NCBI RefSeq assembly: GCF_004088395.1 | Contig: NZ_CP035107.1 | Location: 1,875,001-1,939,000 of the forward strand | DNA: 64,000 nt | Source: Ornithobacterium rhinotracheale | GTDB taxonomy: Bacteria; Bacteroidota; Bacteroidia; Flavobacteriales; Weeksellaceae | Reading direction: 5' to 3' | Shown: piece after piece, positions 7,256 to 19,200 of the stretch | Layout: each line of letters opens with the position of its first letter | Numbering within the stretch: position 1 is the stretch's first letter | Position numbers and translations under genes: made by a program | The notes under the pieces: model-generated | Database searches by the model: none | What the model was told of the DNA's origin: nothing | What the model saw: the letters and a program-made list of their open reading frames with translations, nothing else

Positions 7256-8539
7256 TTATCTTTCGTCTAAACTAACATAATCCCTTGTAGTAGCTCCTGT
7301 ATAAACTTGTCTTGGTCTTCCAATTGGTTGATGTGTCTCTCTCATTTCTTTCCATTGAGAAATCCAACCTGGCAAACGACCTACCGCAAACATTGCGGTG
7401 AACATTTCTTTTGGGATTCCAAGTGCTTGGTAAATAATTCCTGAATAGAAATCCACATTTGGATATAATTTTCTTTCGATAAAGTATTCGTCGTTTAACG
7501 CAACTTCCTCTAAACCTTTAGCTATATTCAAAATTTCATCGTGAATTCCTAATTGCTCCAATACATCATCTGCTGCTTTTTTGATGATTTTAGCACGCGG
7601 ATCCATGTTTTTGTACACTCTATGTCCGAATCCCATTAATCTAAATTCATCATCTTTATCTTTGGCTTTATCTACCCATTTGTGCAATCCACCTCCATCG
7701 GCTTTAATAGTTTCGAGCATTTCGATTACTGCTTGGTTTGCGCCACCGTGGCGAGGGCCCCAAAGTGCACTAATTCCCGCTGAAACCGAAGAGAATAATC
7801 CTGCGTGAGAAGAACCTACCAATCTTACGGTTGAAGTAGAGCAGTTCTGCTCATGATCTGCATGGATAATTAATAACTTATCTAATGCATCGATAATGAC
7901 ATCGTTTAATTCAAAGGCTTCTCCTTTTTTCTTAAACATCATCTTATAGAAGTTTGCCACATAACCTAGGTCTAAATCTGGTTCATTAAGCTCTAAGTCT
8001 TTAGTTAAACGATAAGTCCAAGAAGCCAAAATTGGCATTTTTGCCAATAATCTTGTTGCTGCGTGGAACATATCTGCAGAGTGCGTAACATCTACCACTC
8101 TCGGGTTGAACGCCGTAAGCGAGCCCGTTAGAGATGACAAAACTCCCATTGGGTGTGCTGTACTTGGGAAACCTTCAAGAATTTTTCTTACACGATCATT
8201 CACAAAGTTGTATTGATTTAATGAAGTTTTAAAACGAGTAAGCTCTTCTCTATTTGGCAACTCTCCGTAAAGTAACAAATACATCACCTCTACAAAAGTA
8301 GATTTTTCGGCTAATTGCTCGATAGGATATCCTCTGTACAATAGTTTACCTTCTTCTCCATCTAGATAAGTAATTTTGCTAATGGTAGCCCCAGTATTTT
8401 TATATCCTGGGTCTAGTGTAATTAAACCCGAGTCATTTCTTAAAGAAGAAATATCTATGCCTTTATCTCCCATAGTGCCCTCTATAATAGGGTATTGATA
8501 TTCCTTCCCTTGATAAATAATTTTTACTGTTTCTGACAT
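7256..8539 (-). CDS. gltA: Citrate synthase
   Basis: A 427-residue type II (hexameric-type) citrate synthase catalysing oxaloacetate plus acetyl-CoA to citrate at the TCA cycle entry. Visible active-site blocks are HADHEQNCSTSTVR, GPRHGGANQAV, GFGHRVYKNMDPRA and the aspartate in VDFYSGI. It is monocistronic, with a terminator at 7209-7238 and 170 bases of spacer before enolase. No good TAnnTTTG box was found upstream; TATATTTA about 20 bases before the ATG is the nearest. Confidence 0.98.
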   Translation of the reverse strand: MSETVKIIYQGKEYQYPIIEGTMGDKGIDISSLRNDSGLITLDPGYKNTGATISKITYLDGEEGKLLYRGYPIEQLAEKSTFVEVMYLLLYGELPNREELTRFKTSLNQYNFVNDRVRKILEGFPSTAHPMGVLSSLTGSLTAFNPRVVDVTHSADMFHAATRLLAKMPILASWTYRLTKDLELNEPDLDLGYVANFYKMMFKKKGEAFELNDVIIDALDKLLIIHADHEQNCSTSTVRLVGSSHAGLFSSVSAGISALWGPRHGGANQAVIEMLETIKADGGGLHKWVDKAKDKDDEFRLMGFGHRVYKNMDPRAKIIKKAADDVLEQLGIHDEILNIAKGLEEVALNDEYFIERKLYPNVDFYSGIIYQALGIPKEMFTAMFAVGRLPGWISQWKEMRETHQPIGRPRQVYTGATTRDYVSLDER

Positions 8540-8650
8540 GTTTCTAGTGATTTGCCATAAATATATGATTTTATTCTTAAATAAGAAAATTTTATATTCC
8601 TATTTAAATCTAAAATAAATAAGAAATGTCATGTTTTGAAATTTGGAAAT

Positions 8651-8683
8651 AAAAAAAAACGCTAGAATATGTATTCTAGCGTT
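8651..8683 (-). terminator. Terminator of eno
   Basis: A near-perfect hairpin (AACGCTAGAAT...ATTCTAGCGTT) is followed on the minus strand by nine T residues. It lies 27 bases past the eno stop. Confidence 0.92.
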
Positions 8684-8709
8684 AATAAGTATTATTGAAT
8701 AATTATCAA

Positions 8710-10029
<1,320 letters not shown>

Positions 10030-10030
10030 T

Positions 10031-10038
10031 CAAATTTA
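10031..10038 (-). promoter_or_regulatory. -7 box of eno
   Basis: TAAATTTG on the minus strand fits TAnnTTTG, 25 bases before the ATG. The -33 region has TTT rather than TTG, so the call is moderate. Confidence 0.45.
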
Positions 10039-10078
10039 CGAAAAGACAAGGAATAAAAAAATGATTTTTATTTGAAAT

Positions 10079-10113
10079 AAAAAAAGTGGACACTAAAAAT
10101 CTAGTATCCACTT
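10079..10113 (-). terminator. Terminator of the ribosomal super-cluster (after rplQ)
   Basis: An 11-bp stem (10084-10094 with 10103-10113, one G-U pair) is followed on the minus strand by a T7 run. It lies 24 bases past the rplQ stop and ends the long rpsL-to-rplQ transcription unit. Confidence 0.88.
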
Positions 10114-10137
10114 AATTCAATTTTATAGCTTAATTAA

Positions 10138-10599
10138 TTATTCTTCCGAAGAATCTGCTTTTTGCTCAGCTTTTGGAGCTGCAGCAGCTGAAGATTTTCT
10201 ACTTCTTCTAGTTTTCTTTTTAGCAGAGATGTCGTACAACTCATTATAATCTACTAATTCGATTAGTGCGATATCTGCGGCATCTCCCTGTCTGAATCCT
10301 AATTTAATGATTCTTGTATATCCGCCTGGTCTTTCAGCGATTTTAGGTCCAATGCTTCTAAAAAGTTCAGAAACAGCCTCTTTATCTTGAAGATATTTGA
10401 AAGCAGTTCTTCTTGAAGTTGTTGTATCTTCTTTTGATTTAGTTAAGATTGGCTCTATATATCTTTGTAAAGCTTTGGCTTTAGCTGTGGTAGTTTTAAT
10501 TCTTTTGTGTGTGATTAAAGCTACTCCTAAGTTAGCTAATAAAGCTCTACGGTGACCAGCTTGTCTACCTAAATGATTTATTTTTTTTCCGTGTCTCAT
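10138..10599 (-). CDS. rplQ: Ribosomal protein L17
   Basis: A 153-residue L17: a core [20 protein letters not shown]...[18 protein letters not shown] of about 120 residues plus a low-complexity Lys/Ala/Glu tail, as is common in Bacteroidota. It lies 6 bases after rpoA and is the last gene of the ribosomal cluster. Confidence 0.96.
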   Translation of the reverse strand: MRHGKKINHLGRQAGHRRALLANLGVALITHKRIKTTTAKAKALQRYIEPILTKSKEDTTTSRRTAFKYLQDKEAVSELFRSIGPKIAERPGGYTRIIKLGFRQGDAADIALIELVDYNELYDISAKKKTRRSRKSSAAAAPKAEQKADSSEE

Positions 10600-10605
10600 G
10601 ATTAC

Positions 10606-11598
10606 TTATTCTACGTCTAATTTGTATTTACTAATATCCATTCCGAAAGTTAGTTCCTTTCTAGCTACTAAATCCTCTAATTCAGTGAGAGATTTTTTCC
10701 CGAAATTTCTAAATTTCATTAAATCTGCCTTTGTATAGGACACTAATTCTCCAAGTGTTTCAACCTCTGCGGCTTTCAAGCAATTTAGTGCTCGCACAGA
10801 TAGGTCTAAATCCACTAAGTTAGTCTTCAACAATTGTCTCATATGCAATGCTTCTTCATCATACGCCTCATTCGATGCCACCTCTTCTGCCTCTAGCGTA
10901 ATTCTCTCATCAGAGAATAGCATAAAGTGGTGAATCAAAATTTTAGCAGCCTCAGTCAGCGCTAATTGCGGATGAATAGAACCATCTGTATCAATATCCA
11001 AAACCAATTTTTCGTAATCAGTTTTTTGCTCTACACGATAGTTCTCAATTGAATATTTAACATTTTTAATTGGAGTGTAGATAGAGTCAATAGCAATTGT
11101 ACCAATTGGTGCATTTGGCTGAGCATTTTCCTCCGCAGGAACATAGCCTCTACCTTTTTCAATGGTAAGAGTAATGTTTAGCTCAACTGATTTTTCCATA
11201 TTGCAAATTACCAACTCGGGATTTAACACTTGGAATCCAGAGATGAATTTACCGAGGTCTCCAGCTGTTAATTGACTTTTATTTGAGATATGAGCAGTTA
11301 CGGTCTCGCTTTCAGATTCTTCTATTTGTCTTTTGAATCTTACCTTTTTAAGATTTAAAATAATCTCCGTAACATCCTCAACTACACCTTCAATTGTTGA
11401 GAATTCGTGCTCTACACCTTCTATTTTGACAGATGTAAAAGCAAAACCTTCTAAAGAATTGATAAGCACTCTTCTAAGTGCGTTACCTATTGTAAGCCCG
11501 TAGCCTGGCTCCAAAGGTCTGAATTCGAACTGACCTTTGAAATCATTAGCTTGGACTAAAACTACTTTATCAGGCTTTATAAAATTTAAGATAGCCAT
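10606..11598 (-). CDS. rpoA: RNA polymerase alpha subunit
   Basis: A 330-residue alpha subunit. The N-terminal assembly domain contains [20 protein letters not shown]-type sequence (with a substituted end), and the C-terminal domain (about 255-330) contains [15 protein letters not shown] and [12 protein letters not shown], which contacts UP elements and activators. It lies between rpsD and rplQ, the canonical alpha-operon order. Confidence 0.98.
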   Translation of the reverse strand: MAILNFIKPDKVVLVQANDFKGQFEFRPLEPGYGLTIGNALRRVLINSLEGFAFTSVKIEGVEHEFSTIEGVVEDVTEIILNLKKVRFKRQIEESESETVTAHISNKSQLTAGDLGKFISGFQVLNPELVICNMEKSVELNITLTIEKGRGYVPAEENAQPNAPIGTIAIDSIYTPIKNVKYSIENYRVEQKTDYEKLVLDIDTDGSIHPQLALTEAAKILIHHFMLFSDERITLEAEEVASNEAYDEEALHMRQLLKTNLVDLDLSVRALNCLKAAEVETLGELVSYTKADLMKFRNFGKKSLTELEDLVARKELTFGMDISKYKLDVE

Positions 11599-11623
11599 AA
11601 ATTGAATGAATAAATTTGAAAAA

Positions 11624-12226
11624 TTATTTAGAGTAAAGCTCTACGATTAATTGTTCCTTAATATCTTCTGGAATTTGAATTCTCTCAGGAACTACATGGA
11701 ATGTTCCAGTTTTAGTATCAGGATTCCAATTTAACCATTCATAATCATTTCTATTTTGCAGAGACTCTTCAATAATGCTTAATGATTTTGATTTTTCTCT
11801 CACTCCTACGACATCACCTGGTTTCAATTGGTAAGAAGGAATGTTCACCACCTCACCATTTACAGTGATATGTTTGTGAGTAACAAGCTGTCTTGCAGCA
11901 GCTCTTGTAGGAGCAATACCAAAACGATAGACAACATTGTCTAATCTTGATTCACATAATTGTAAAAGCACCTCACCAGTAATTCCTTTAGATCTTGCTG
12001 CAGCTTTAAACATATTAGAGAATTGTCTCTCTAAAATACCATAAGTGTACTTAGCCTTTTGCTTCTCTGCAAGCTGAATTGCATATTCAGATCTCTTTCC
12101 TCTTCTTCTATTAGGGCCATGTTGTCCTGGAGGATATTTTCTTTTTTCAAATGATTTATCATCACCAAAAATTGGTTGACCAAATTTTCTAGCGATTTTT
12201 GTTCTAGGTCCTGTATATCTTGCCAT
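11624..12226 (-). CDS. rpsD: Ribosomal protein S4
   Basis: A 200-residue S4 ([21 protein letters not shown]...), with the S4 RNA-binding domain around [29 protein letters not shown]. The N-terminus has no zinc-binding cysteine cluster. S4 initiates 30S body assembly and in other bacteria represses its own operon. It lies between rpsK and rpoA. Confidence 0.97.
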   Translation of the reverse strand: MARYTGPRTKIARKFGQPIFGDDKSFEKRKYPPGQHGPNRRRGKRSEYAIQLAEKQKAKYTYGILERQFSNMFKAAARSKGITGEVLLQLCESRLDNVVYRFGIAPTRAAARQLVTHKHITVNGEVVNIPSYQLKPGDVVGVREKSKSLSIIEESLQNRNDYEWLNWNPDTKTGTFHVVPERIQIPEDIKEQLIVELYSK

Positions 12227-12246
12227 TTGTTCTTATTCTTTTGTTA

Positions 12247-12648
12247 TTAAACTCTTCTTCTTTTTGGTGGTCTACATCCGTTATGTGGAAGTGGGGTTAC
12301 ATCAATGATTTCACTCACTTCGATACCAGCATTATGAATAGAACGAATTGCTGATTCTCTACCAGATCCAGGTCCTTTTACATACACTTTCACACGTCTA
12401 AGACCTGCCTCATATGCTACTTGAGCACAATCTTCCGCAGCTACTTGAGCAGCATATGGAGTGTTTTTCTTAGACCCTCTAAATCCCATTTTACCAGCAG
12501 ATGACCATGAGATTACTTCACCATTTTTATTAGTAAGGGAAACAATAACGTTATTAAAAGTGGCTTTAATATGAGCTTGTCCCGTTGCCTCTACTTTTAC
12601 ATTACGTTTTTTAGCTTTAGCCTTCGTATTTTGTTGTTTCTTTGCCAT
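12247..12648 (-). CDS. rpsK: Ribosomal protein S11
   Basis: A 133-residue S11 of the 30S platform. Signature sequence includes [17 protein letters not shown] and [14 protein letters not shown], with the conserved C-terminus [15 protein letters not shown]. It lies between rpsM and rpsD. Confidence 0.97.
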   Translation of the reverse strand: MAKKQQNTKAKAKKRNVKVEATGQAHIKATFNNVIVSLTNKNGEVISWSSAGKMGFRGSKKNTPYAAQVAAEDCAQVAYEAGLRRVKVYVKGPGSGRESAIRSIHNAGIEVSEIIDVTPLPHNGCRPPKRRRV

Positions 12649-12662
12649 AGTCGTTCTACTTA

Positions 12663-13040
12663 TTATTTAGTTGCTTTTTTCTTGTTAGCAACAGTTTTTC
12701 TCTTACCTTTACGTGTACGCGAGTTATTTTTAGTTCTTTGTCCTCTCAAAGGCAATCCAAGTCTGTGTCTGATACCTCTTTGGCTACCTATGTCCATCAA
12801 ACGCTTGATGTTCATTTGAATCTCTGATCTAAGCTCACCTTCTACTTTAAAGTTTTCAGAAAGTGCTTTACGAATGGCGTTGATTTCATCATCGTTCCAT
12901 TCGTTTACTTTTTTATTTTCATCTACACCTGCAATTGCGAGGATTTTTTGAGATGAACTTTTCCCTATACCATAGATGTAAGTTAAACCTATTACACCTC
13001 TTTTGTTCTTTGGTAAATCAATTCCTGCTATACGTGCCAT
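12663..13040 (-). CDS. rpsM: Ribosomal protein S13
   Basis: A 125-residue S13 ([26 protein letters not shown]...), with the conserved [21 protein letters not shown]-type segment (here [20 protein letters not shown]). It forms inter-subunit bridges from the 30S head. It follows rpmJ in the alpha operon. Confidence 0.97.
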   Translation of the reverse strand: MARIAGIDLPKNKRGVIGLTYIYGIGKSSSQKILAIAGVDENKKVNEWNDDEINAIRKALSENFKVEGELRSEIQMNIKRLMDIGSQRGIRHRLGLPLRGQRTKNNSRTRKGKRKTVANKKKATK

Positions 13041-13048
13041 AATATAAA

Positions 13049-13165
13049 TTAACCTTGTCTTTGTTTAAATTTAGGGTTTTTCTTATTGATCACATATAAG
13101 CGACCTTTTCTGCGAACGATTTTACATTCCGAACTTCTTTTCTTGATAGATGCTCTTACTTTCAT
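13049..13165 (-). CDS. rpmJ: Ribosomal protein L36, zinc-free form
   Basis: A 38-residue protein that starts [20 protein letters not shown] and ends PKFKQRQG. The zinc-binding pattern of classical L36 (Cys11, Cys14, Cys27, His33) is largely lost: position 11 is Ser, 14 is Cys, 27 is Asn and 33 is Phe. This is therefore a zinc-independent form. It lies between infA and rpsM, the normal place. Confidence 0.93.
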   Translation of the reverse strand: MKVRASIKKRSSECKIVRRKGRLYVINKKNPKFKQRQG

Positions 13166-13222
13166 TTTCTTTATTTTAATATGCTCCGATTTCCAATTAA
13201 TGAAAACCTTCTAAATTTATTA

Positions 13223-13438
13223 TTAATATCTATATGTTATTCTTGCTTTGGATAAATCATAGGGAGACATTTCTAGCTTCACCTTATCGCCTGGCAATAA
13301 TTTAATGTAATGCATACGCATTTTTCCAGAAATATGTGCCGTTACGATATGGCTATTTTCTAATTCAACTCTAAACATTGCATTAGACAACGCCTCTATA
13401 ATTGTACCATCTTGCTCTATATGTTTTTGTTTTGCCAT
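13223..13438 (-). CDS. infA: Translation initiation factor IF-1
   Basis: A 71-residue OB-fold protein ([28 protein letters not shown]...). It binds the 30S A site during initiation. It lies 11 bases after secY. The map and adk genes often found here in other phyla are absent. Confidence 0.96.
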   Translation of the reverse strand: MAKQKHIEQDGTIIEALSNAMFRVELENSHIVTAHISGKMRMHYIKLLPGDKVKLEMSPYDLSKARITYRY

Positions 13439-13449
13439 TTATATTGGTA

Positions 13450-14814
13450 TTATGATTTTCTTGAAACTCTATCTGTTTGCATCATACCATCATAGTGATG
13501 ATTTAATAGATATGTATTAATCTGCTGAGCAGTATCTAGAATAACTCCAACCATAATGATTAGCGAAGTACCTCCAAAGAAATAAGAAAATGCCGTGCTA
13601 ACGCCCAACTGATGAACTATTGCTGGAAATATAGCCGCAATAGCTAATAATATAGAGCCTGGCAAAGTGATTTTAGACAAAATATCGTCTAAGAAATCAG
13701 CAGTATCTTTACCTGGTTTTACTCTTGGAATAATTCCCTCATTTCTTCTCAAATCCTCAGCCATTTGATTTACTGGAATAGTCACCGCTGTATAAAAGAA
13801 TGTGAACAAAACAATTAGTATACCAAAGACTACACAATACCAAAAGCTAAATGGGTCTGACATACTTTGAAAAAAACTAGGAATATTTCCTTCTTTGTAA
13901 ATAGCTCCTGCCAATAAGCCAGGCAAAAACATAATTGCTTGTGCAAAGATAATCGGCATCACTCCTGCAGCATTTACTTTTAATGGAATATATTGTCTCA
14001 CAGTATTGGTAAAAGTTTTCATATAATTACTTCTACCCCCCTGTGCTCTTCCCACATACTGTACTGGCACTTGACGAACACCTTTTACCAGCAATACACA
14101 GTACATAGTTACAGCCAAAAATCCTAAAATTGAGAACAACATAAAGATTCCTGATTGTTGAGACAATTCTGCAAAGAAAGCAGATGGCAAGTTAGCCATA
14201 ATCCCCACCATAATAATGAGAGAGATACCATTTCCAATACCTTTGTCCGTGATTTTTTCACCTAACCACATAATAAACATAGTTCCAGTAATCAAAATAA
14301 TGATTGATGGCAACCAAAACCAAAAACTAGTTGGGGATACAACATATGCAGGCGCAATAGCTGGGTCTCCATAAGGTAAAAAGAAATTAGTCACAGAAGT
14401 TAGGTATGCAGGCGCTTGAACTAAACAAATCGCGATGGTAAGCCAACGCGTAATTTGTGTAATCTTCTTACGACCACTTTCCCCCTCTTTCTGCAACTTT
14501 TGTAAATAAGGAACTGCCATACCCATTAACTGGACAACAATACTCGCTGAGATGTATGGCATTACCCCTAATGCTAAAATCGATGCACGGCTAAAACCGC
14601 CTCCTGTAAATGCATTTAATAAACTTAAAAGTCCATTTTCTTCTGAACCTCTTGCATTTAAGACATCGGTATCAATATTACTTAAATCTATACCAGGCAA
14701 AGGAATATATGAACCAAATCTATATACAAGTAATAAGCTTAATGTAACAATAAGCTTATTTCTTAGTTCTTCAATACTCCAAATGTTCTTAATGGTCTGT
14801 ATGAAACCTTTCAT
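13450..14814 (-). CDS. secY: Preprotein translocase subunit SecY
   Basis: A 454-residue, ten-span Sec channel protein. It contains the usual GGGFSRASILALGVMPYISASI plug-adjacent region, GERITDKGIGNG-type motif (here GEKITDKGIGNGIS) and the cytoplasmic loop RRNEGIIPRVKPGKDT that contacts ribosomes and SecA. It lies between rplO and infA. Confidence 0.98.
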   Translation of the reverse strand: MKGFIQTIKNIWSIEELRNKLIVTLSLLLVYRFGSYIPLPGIDLSNIDTDVLNARGSEENGLLSLLNAFTGGGFSRASILALGVMPYISASIVVQLMGMAVPYLQKLQKEGESGRKKITQITRWLTIAICLVQAPAYLTSVTNFFLPYGDPAIAPAYVVSPTSFWFWLPSIIILITGTMFIMWLGEKITDKGIGNGISLIIMVGIMANLPSAFFAELSQQSGIFMLFSILGFLAVTMYCVLLVKGVRQVPVQYVGRAQGGRSNYMKTFTNTVRQYIPLKVNAAGVMPIIFAQAIMFLPGLLAGAIYKEGNIPSFFQSMSDPFSFWYCVVFGILIVLFTFFYTAVTIPVNQMAEDLRRNEGIIPRVKPGKDTADFLDDILSKITLPGSILLAIAAIFPAIVHQLGVSTAFSYFFGGTSLIIMVGVILDTAQQINTYLLNHHYDGMMQTDRVSRKS

Positions 14815-14831
14815 CGATTTTCTTTAATTTC

Positions 14832-15284
14832 TTATTTAACTTCTACTGCTGCTCCCCCAGCTTTTTCAATAGCCTCTTTTGCAGATGCTGTAAATTTATT
14901 AGCTTCAATTTTCACAGCAGTTTTCAACTCACCTCTTCCCAAGATTTTAATCAAATCTTTTTTCGAAGCTAAGCCAAAGGCTACAAAGGTATCTTTATTT
15001 ATTGTATCTGACAAATTATTTTCATCAATTAACAACTGAATGCTGTCTAAATTGATACCACGGTAAGACACTCGGTTAATATTTGTAAATCCAAATTTAG
15101 GAACTCTCCTTTGCAAAGGCATTTGACCTCCTTCAAAACCTACCTTTCTTGAGTATCCTGAACGAGATTTAGCACCCTTATGTCCTCTACCTGCAGTCAA
15201 TCCATTTCCAGACCCTTCACCTCTACCTTTTCTGTATTTATTTTTGGTTGAGCCTGCCGCTGGTTTTAAGTTATTTAATTTCAT
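14832..15284 (-). CDS. rplO: Ribosomal protein L15
   Basis: A 150-residue L15 with the Gly/Arg-rich N-terminal extension ([20 protein letters not shown]) and the globular C-terminal domain. Late 50S assembly protein. It lies between rpmD and secY. Confidence 0.97.
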   Translation of the reverse strand: MKLNNLKPAAGSTKNKYRKGRGEGSGNGLTAGRGHKGAKSRSGYSRKVGFEGGQMPLQRRVPKFGFTNINRVSYRGINLDSIQLLIDENNLSDTINKDTFVAFGLASKKDLIKILGRGELKTAVKIEANKFTASAKEAIEKAGGAAVEVK

Positions 15285-15313
15285 AATGAATAAAATACTA
15301 TATTTTATATGGT

Positions 15314-15493
15314 TTACGCCTTTTCAACGCTCACCATGTGTTCAACTTTTCTAATCATCCCACGAATTACGGGGTTATCATCGTGCTCAACAGTTTGCTG
15401 CAATTTCTTAAGCCCTAAAGCTAAAAGTGTAGCTTTTTGTCTTTTAGACCTGTTGATAGCGCTTTTTACCTGAGTTACTTTTATTTTAGCCAT
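15314..15493 (-). CDS. rpmD: Ribosomal protein L30
   Basis: A 59-residue protein starting [20 protein letters not shown] and containing [20 protein letters not shown], the L30 fold. It sits in the expected place between rpsE and rplO, 9 bases after rpsE. Confidence 0.95.
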   Translation of the reverse strand: MAKIKVTQVKSAINRSKRQKATLLALGLKKLQQTVEHDDNPVIRGMIRKVEHMVSVEKA

Positions 15494-15502
15494 TACTTAT
15501 TA

Positions 15503-16024
15503 TTAACCGTTATAAACTTTACTTACAGGAATACCTCTTAATCTAGAAATCTCATTGGCGCTCCTTAAACTCAATAAAGCTTTCATTGTAGCCTTCACAA
15601 CATTGTGCGGGTTGGAAGAGCCTTTTGATTTAGAAAGCACATCGTGAATTCCTACAGACTCAAGCACGGCACGCACAGCACCACCAGCAATAAGCCCGGT
15701 ACCATTTGAGGCAGGTCTAATAAAGATTTGAGCTCCACCGTATCTTGTTTCTTGTTCGTGAGGAATTGTATGACCATCTAGTGGTATTCTCACTAAATTT
15801 TTCTTAGCATCTTCAACAGCTTTTTGGATAGCGCTTGCTACATCTTTAGATTTACCTAAACCGTAGCCCACTACTCCATTTTCATCTCCCACTACTACAA
15901 TGGCAGAGAATCCAAAGGCACGCCCACCTTTTGTTACTTTTGTAACACGCTGAATGCCTACTAATCTATCTTTTAATTCTAAACCTCCCGGTTTAACTTT
16001 TTCAACATTTTTAAAACCTAACAT
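15503..16024 (-). CDS. rpsE: Ribosomal protein S5
   Basis: A 173-residue S5 with its double-stranded RNA-binding N-terminal domain ([21 protein letters not shown]...) and S5 C-terminal domain ([26 protein letters not shown]). It contributes to decoding fidelity in the 30S. It follows rplR by 9 bases. Confidence 0.97.
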   Translation of the reverse strand: MLGFKNVEKVKPGGLELKDRLVGIQRVTKVTKGGRAFGFSAIVVVGDENGVVGYGLGKSKDVASAIQKAVEDAKKNLVRIPLDGHTIPHEQETRYGGAQIFIRPASNGTGLIAGGAVRAVLESVGIHDVLSKSKGSSNPHNVVKATMKALLSLRSANEISRLRGIPVSKVYNG

Positions 16025-16033
16025 AATCTTAAT

Positions 16034-16387
16034 TTAGAAATTTAAACCTCCTTCTCTAGCTCCGTCTGCCAAAGCTTTGATTCTACCATGATATAAAAAT
16101 CCATTACGGTCAAAAACTACTGTGCTAATCCCTGCGGCTAGAGCAAGTTCAGCTACGCGTTTGCCCACTAATGCAGAAACTTCTGTTTTTGTTCCCTCAC
16201 TAGCTACTGATTTATCTCTAGAAGAACTAGATACTAAAGTAACACCTTTTGTATCGTCTATAATCTGAGCATAAATTTCTTTATTAGATCTATAAACCGA
16301 CAATCTAGGTTTCTCAGCAGTACCAAAAATATTTTTGCGTACTCTTCTTTTTATTTTTAATCTTTTTTGAGTCTTATTAAGTGCCAT
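16034..16387 (-). CDS. rplR: Ribosomal protein L18
   Basis: A 117-residue 5S rRNA-binding protein ([19 protein letters not shown]...). The reading frame opens two codons upstream with MIM, but homologues start at MAL, so the third methionine (16387) is chosen. It lies between rplF and rpsE. Confidence 0.96.
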   Translation of the reverse strand: MALNKTQKRLKIKRRVRKNIFGTAEKPRLSVYRSNKEIYAQIIDDTKGVTLVSSSSRDKSVASEGTKTEVSALVGKRVAELALAAGISTVVFDRNGFLYHGRIKALADGAREGGLNF

Positions 16388-16402
16388 AATCAATTTTTAA
16401 TT

Positions 16403-16948
16403 TTATGCAGATTTACCTGCTTTTCTACGGATTTCTTCTCCTACGAATTTAACACCTTTTCCTTTGTATGGTTCTGGTTTTCTAAAACCTCTAATTTTAG
16501 CAGCAACCATTCCTAAAAGTTGTTTATCATAAGATGAAAGCTTTATAATCGGGTTTTTACCTTTTTCTGTAACTGTCTCCACCTTTACTTCGTCTGGAAG
16601 CTCAATGATAATGTTGTGAGAGAACCCTAGCGACAAATCAAGTTTTTGTCCTTGGTTAGATGCTCTGTATCCCACACCCACTAGTTCTAATTCTTTGGTA
16701 AAACCTTTATCTAAACCTTCAACCATATTATTGATTAAAGCTCTGTACAATCCATGAAGGGATTTATCTTCTTTTGAATCCGAAGGTCTTTCTACTGTTA
16801 AAACTCCTTCTTCAATCTTTACATTGAAGCCTTCTTTTAATTCTTGTGCTAACTCGGCTGATTTTCCTTTAACGGTGACTACATTGTTTACAAAACTAAC
16901 TGTAATACCGCTCGGTACATCTATACTAGCAAAACCTATTCGTGACAT
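16403..16948 (-). CDS. rplF: Ribosomal protein L6
   Basis: A 181-residue L6 with two tandem related domains and the C-terminal signature KIRGFRKPEPYKGKGVKF. It sits near the sarcin-ricin loop of the 50S. Position between rpsH and rplR is canonical. Confidence 0.97.
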   Translation of the reverse strand: MSRIGFASIDVPSGITVSFVNNVVTVKGKSAELAQELKEGFNVKIEEGVLTVERPSDSKEDKSLHGLYRALINNMVEGLDKGFTKELELVGVGYRASNQGQKLDLSLGFSHNIIIELPDEVKVETVTEKGKNPIIKLSSYDKQLLGMVAAKIRGFRKPEPYKGKGVKFVGEEIRRKAGKSA

Positions 16949-16971
16949 TTTTAATCTTCTTTAATCAATTA

Positions 16972-17367
16972 TTAATATACATAACATAAAACCTCACCTC
17001 CTACATTTTCTTGTCGGGCTTGCTTATCTGTCATTACTCCGTGAGATGTAGATACTATTGCAATACCTAATCCATTTAATACTCTTGGCAATTCTTTAGA
17101 TGAGGAGTATTTTCTCAAACCTGGTTTAGACACTCTTACAATCTTTCTAATTGCAGGAACATTAGTCTTCTTATCATATTTAAGAGCTATTTTTATAGTT
17201 CCTTGGTAGCCTTCATCTACAAATTTATAGTTTAAGATATAACCTTGATCAAATAAGATTTTAGTAATATCCTTTCTCATATTAGAAGCAGGTACTTCTA
17301 CCAATTTGTGTCCAGCCATCATCGCGTTTCTAATACGCGTTAAAAAATCTGATATTGGGTCTGTCAT
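16972..17367 (-). CDS. rpsH: Ribosomal protein S8
   Basis: A 131-residue S8 (MTDPISDFLTRIRNAMMAGHKLVEVPAS...), with the signature GIAIVSTSHGVMTDKQARQ near the C-terminus. It binds 16S helix 21 and is an spc-operon repressor in E. coli. It lies between rpsN and rplF. Confidence 0.97.
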   Translation of the reverse strand: MTDPISDFLTRIRNAMMAGHKLVEVPASNMRKDITKILFDQGYILNYKFVDEGYQGTIKIALKYDKKTNVPAIRKIVRVSKPGLRKYSSSKELPRVLNGLGIAIVSTSHGVMTDKQARQENVGGEVLCYVY

Positions 17368-17390
17368 TATTTCTATTCTTTAAATTTTAA

Positions 17391-17660
17391 TTACCAACTC
17401 GCTTTTTTAACTCCTGGGATTAATCCTTTATTGGCTAATTCTCGGAACTGAACACGAGATAATCCAAACTGACGCATATACCCTTTTGGTCTACCTGTAA
17501 GTTTACATCTATTGTGCAATCTCACTGGTGATGCATTTTTAGGTAATTTTTGTAATGCTTCATAATCTCCAGCCTCTTTCAAGGCTTTTCTCTTCTCAGC
17601 ATATTTCTCTACCAGTCTTTCTCTTTTGCGCTCGCGCGCTTTCATACTTTCTTTAGCCAT
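17391..17660 (-). CDS. rpsN: Ribosomal protein S14, zinc-free long form
   Basis: An 89-residue S14 of the long type without the CxxC...CxxC zinc motif; the only cysteine is in [16 protein letters not shown]. The C-terminus [15 protein letters not shown] is standard. It lies 2 bases downstream of rplE, suggesting translational coupling. Confidence 0.96.
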   Translation of the reverse strand: MAKESMKARERKRERLVEKYAEKRKALKEAGDYEALQKLPKNASPVRLHNRCKLTGRPKGYMRQFGLSRVQFRELANKGLIPGVKKASW

Positions 17661-17662
17661 AA

Positions 17663-18226
17663 TTAATTATTCTTTTTAAAAGGTAATCCGAATTTCTCTA
17701 ACAAAGCCTTTGCCTCTTTGTCTGTATTAGCAGTCGTTACAAATGTAATGTCCATACCTTGAATCTTTTTCACCTTATCTATATTGATTTCAGGGAAAAT
17801 AATTTGCTCGGTAATACCTAAGTTATAATTACCACGACCATCAAATCCATTTGGATTAATTCCATTGAAATCTCTCACTCGTGGTAGAGCGGTAGTGATT
17901 AATCTATCTAAGAATTCGTACATTTTTTCATCTCTAAGGGTAACTTTCACCCCAATTGGCATATCTCTTCTTAATTTAAAAGAAGCGACATCCTTTTTAG
18001 ACAAAGTTGCCACTGCTTTTTGCCCAGTGATATTAGAAATCTCTTCGATAGAGTATTCTATCACCTTTTTGTCAGAAACAGCATCTCCTAAGCCTTGGCT
18101 CACTACGATTTTCACCAATCTTGGAACTTGCATTACAGAAGAGTAACCAAACTCTTCTTTCATAGCCGCTACAATCTTATCCTTATATAATTTAGCAGGA
18201 CGTGGTATGTATTTTTCTGTACTCAT
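17663..18226 (-). CDS. rplE: Ribosomal protein L5
   Basis: A 187-residue 5S rRNA-binding protein ([20 protein letters not shown]..., [31 protein letters not shown]). The frame opens 11 codons earlier at 18259, inside rplX, but [10 protein letters not shown] at 18226 gives the family start and leaves 4 bases after the rplX stop. Confidence 0.96.
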   Translation of the reverse strand: MSTEKYIPRPAKLYKDKIVAAMKEEFGYSSVMQVPRLVKIVVSQGLGDAVSDKKVIEYSIEEISNITGQKAVATLSKKDVASFKLRRDMPIGVKVTLRDEKMYEFLDRLITTALPRVRDFNGINPNGFDGRGNYNLGITEQIIFPEINIDKVKKIQGMDITFVTTANTDKEAKALLEKFGLPFKKNN

Positions 18227-18230
18227 TTGA

Positions 18231-18551
18231 TTATAATGTTTTTCCTGATTTCTTAGCAAATCGCACTTTCTTATCTCCCTCTACACGGAATCCTACTCTT
18301 GTAGGCTTTCCTGTTTCTGGGTCTACGATTGCTAAATTAGAAATTTGAATCGGAGCCTCGATTTCTAAAATTCCACCTTGTGGGTTTTGTGCTGAGGGCT
18401 TAGTGTGTTTCTTGATTACATTTACACCTTGTACAATAGCTTTATTATCCTTAGGTTTCACTTGTAACACTTCACCTTTTTTGCCCTTATCGCTTCCCGA
18501 TAAAACTACAACCTGGTCTCCTTTTTTTATTTTCAACTTTACCTGTGCCAT
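18231..18551 (-). CDS. rplX: Ribosomal protein L24
   Basis: A 106-residue L24 with the KOW motif near the N-terminus ([20 protein letters not shown]). It is an early 50S assembly initiator. It lies between rplN and rplE. Confidence 0.97.
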   Translation of the reverse strand: MAQVKLKIKKGDQVVVLSGSDKGKKGEVLQVKPKDNKAIVQGVNVIKKHTKPSAQNPQGGILEIEAPIQISNLAIVDPETGKPTRVGFRVEGDKKVRFAKKSGKTL

Positions 18552-18563
18552 GGTATACTAATT

Positions 18564-18932
18564 TTATAATACCTCTGGAGCCAGAGATATAATTTTCATA
18601 TATTGTTTATCACGCAATTCACGAGCTACGGGTCCGAATACACGGGTACCTCTCATCTCTCCGTTGTTATCTAATAAAACGCAAGCGTTATCATCAAAAC
18701 GGATATAAGAACCATCTTTGCGTCTTACTTCTTTCTTTGTACGCACGACAACCGCTTTGGACACTTGTCCTTTTTTCACGTTTCCAGCTGGAGTAGCATC
18801 TTTAATCGAAATCACGATTTTATCTCCGATAGAAGCGTAGCGCTTGCCTGTACCGCCTAAAACTCTAATCACTAAAGCCTCTCTTGCTCCAGTATTATCA
18901 GCTACTTTTAATCTAGATTCTTGTTGTACCAT
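18564..18932 (-). CDS. rplN: Ribosomal protein L14
   Basis: A 122-residue L14 ([20 protein letters not shown]..., [20 protein letters not shown]). It bridges the subunits and is the docking site for RsfS. It lies between rpsQ and rplX. Confidence 0.97.
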   Translation of the reverse strand: MVQQESRLKVADNTGAREALVIRVLGGTGKRYASIGDKIVISIKDATPAGNVKKGQVSKAVVVRTKKEVRRKDGSYIRFDDNACVLLDNNGEMRGTRVFGPVARELRDKQYMKIISLAPEVL

Positions 18933-18938
18933 TTCGTA

Positions 18939-19193
18939 TTACTTAGCTCTTTCTATAATTTCTACAACTCTCCATCTCTTATCTTTACTCAACGGACGAG
19001 TCTCCATAATTCTTACTACATCACCCTCATTGCACTCATTCTTTTCATCGTGAGCCTTGTATGTTTTTGTTTTAAGAACGAATTTACCATACATAGGGTG
19101 TTTTTGTCTCTTAGTCTCAGCAACTACGATGGTTTTATCCATCTTATTGCTTTTTACCAAACCTACACGTTCTTTTCTTAAATTTCTTTCCAT
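18939..19193 (-). CDS. rpsQ: Ribosomal protein S17
   Basis: An 84-residue OB-fold protein ([20 protein letters not shown]...). The frame opens at 19220 inside rpmC; the internal ATG at 19193 is chosen because homologues begin there and it leaves a 7-base gap after rpmC. Confidence 0.95.
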   Translation of the reverse strand: MERNLRKERVGLVKSNKMDKTIVVAETKRQKHPMYGKFVLKTKTYKAHDEKNECNEGDVVRIMETRPLSKDKRWRVVEIIERAK

Positions 19194-19200
19194 CACAGTA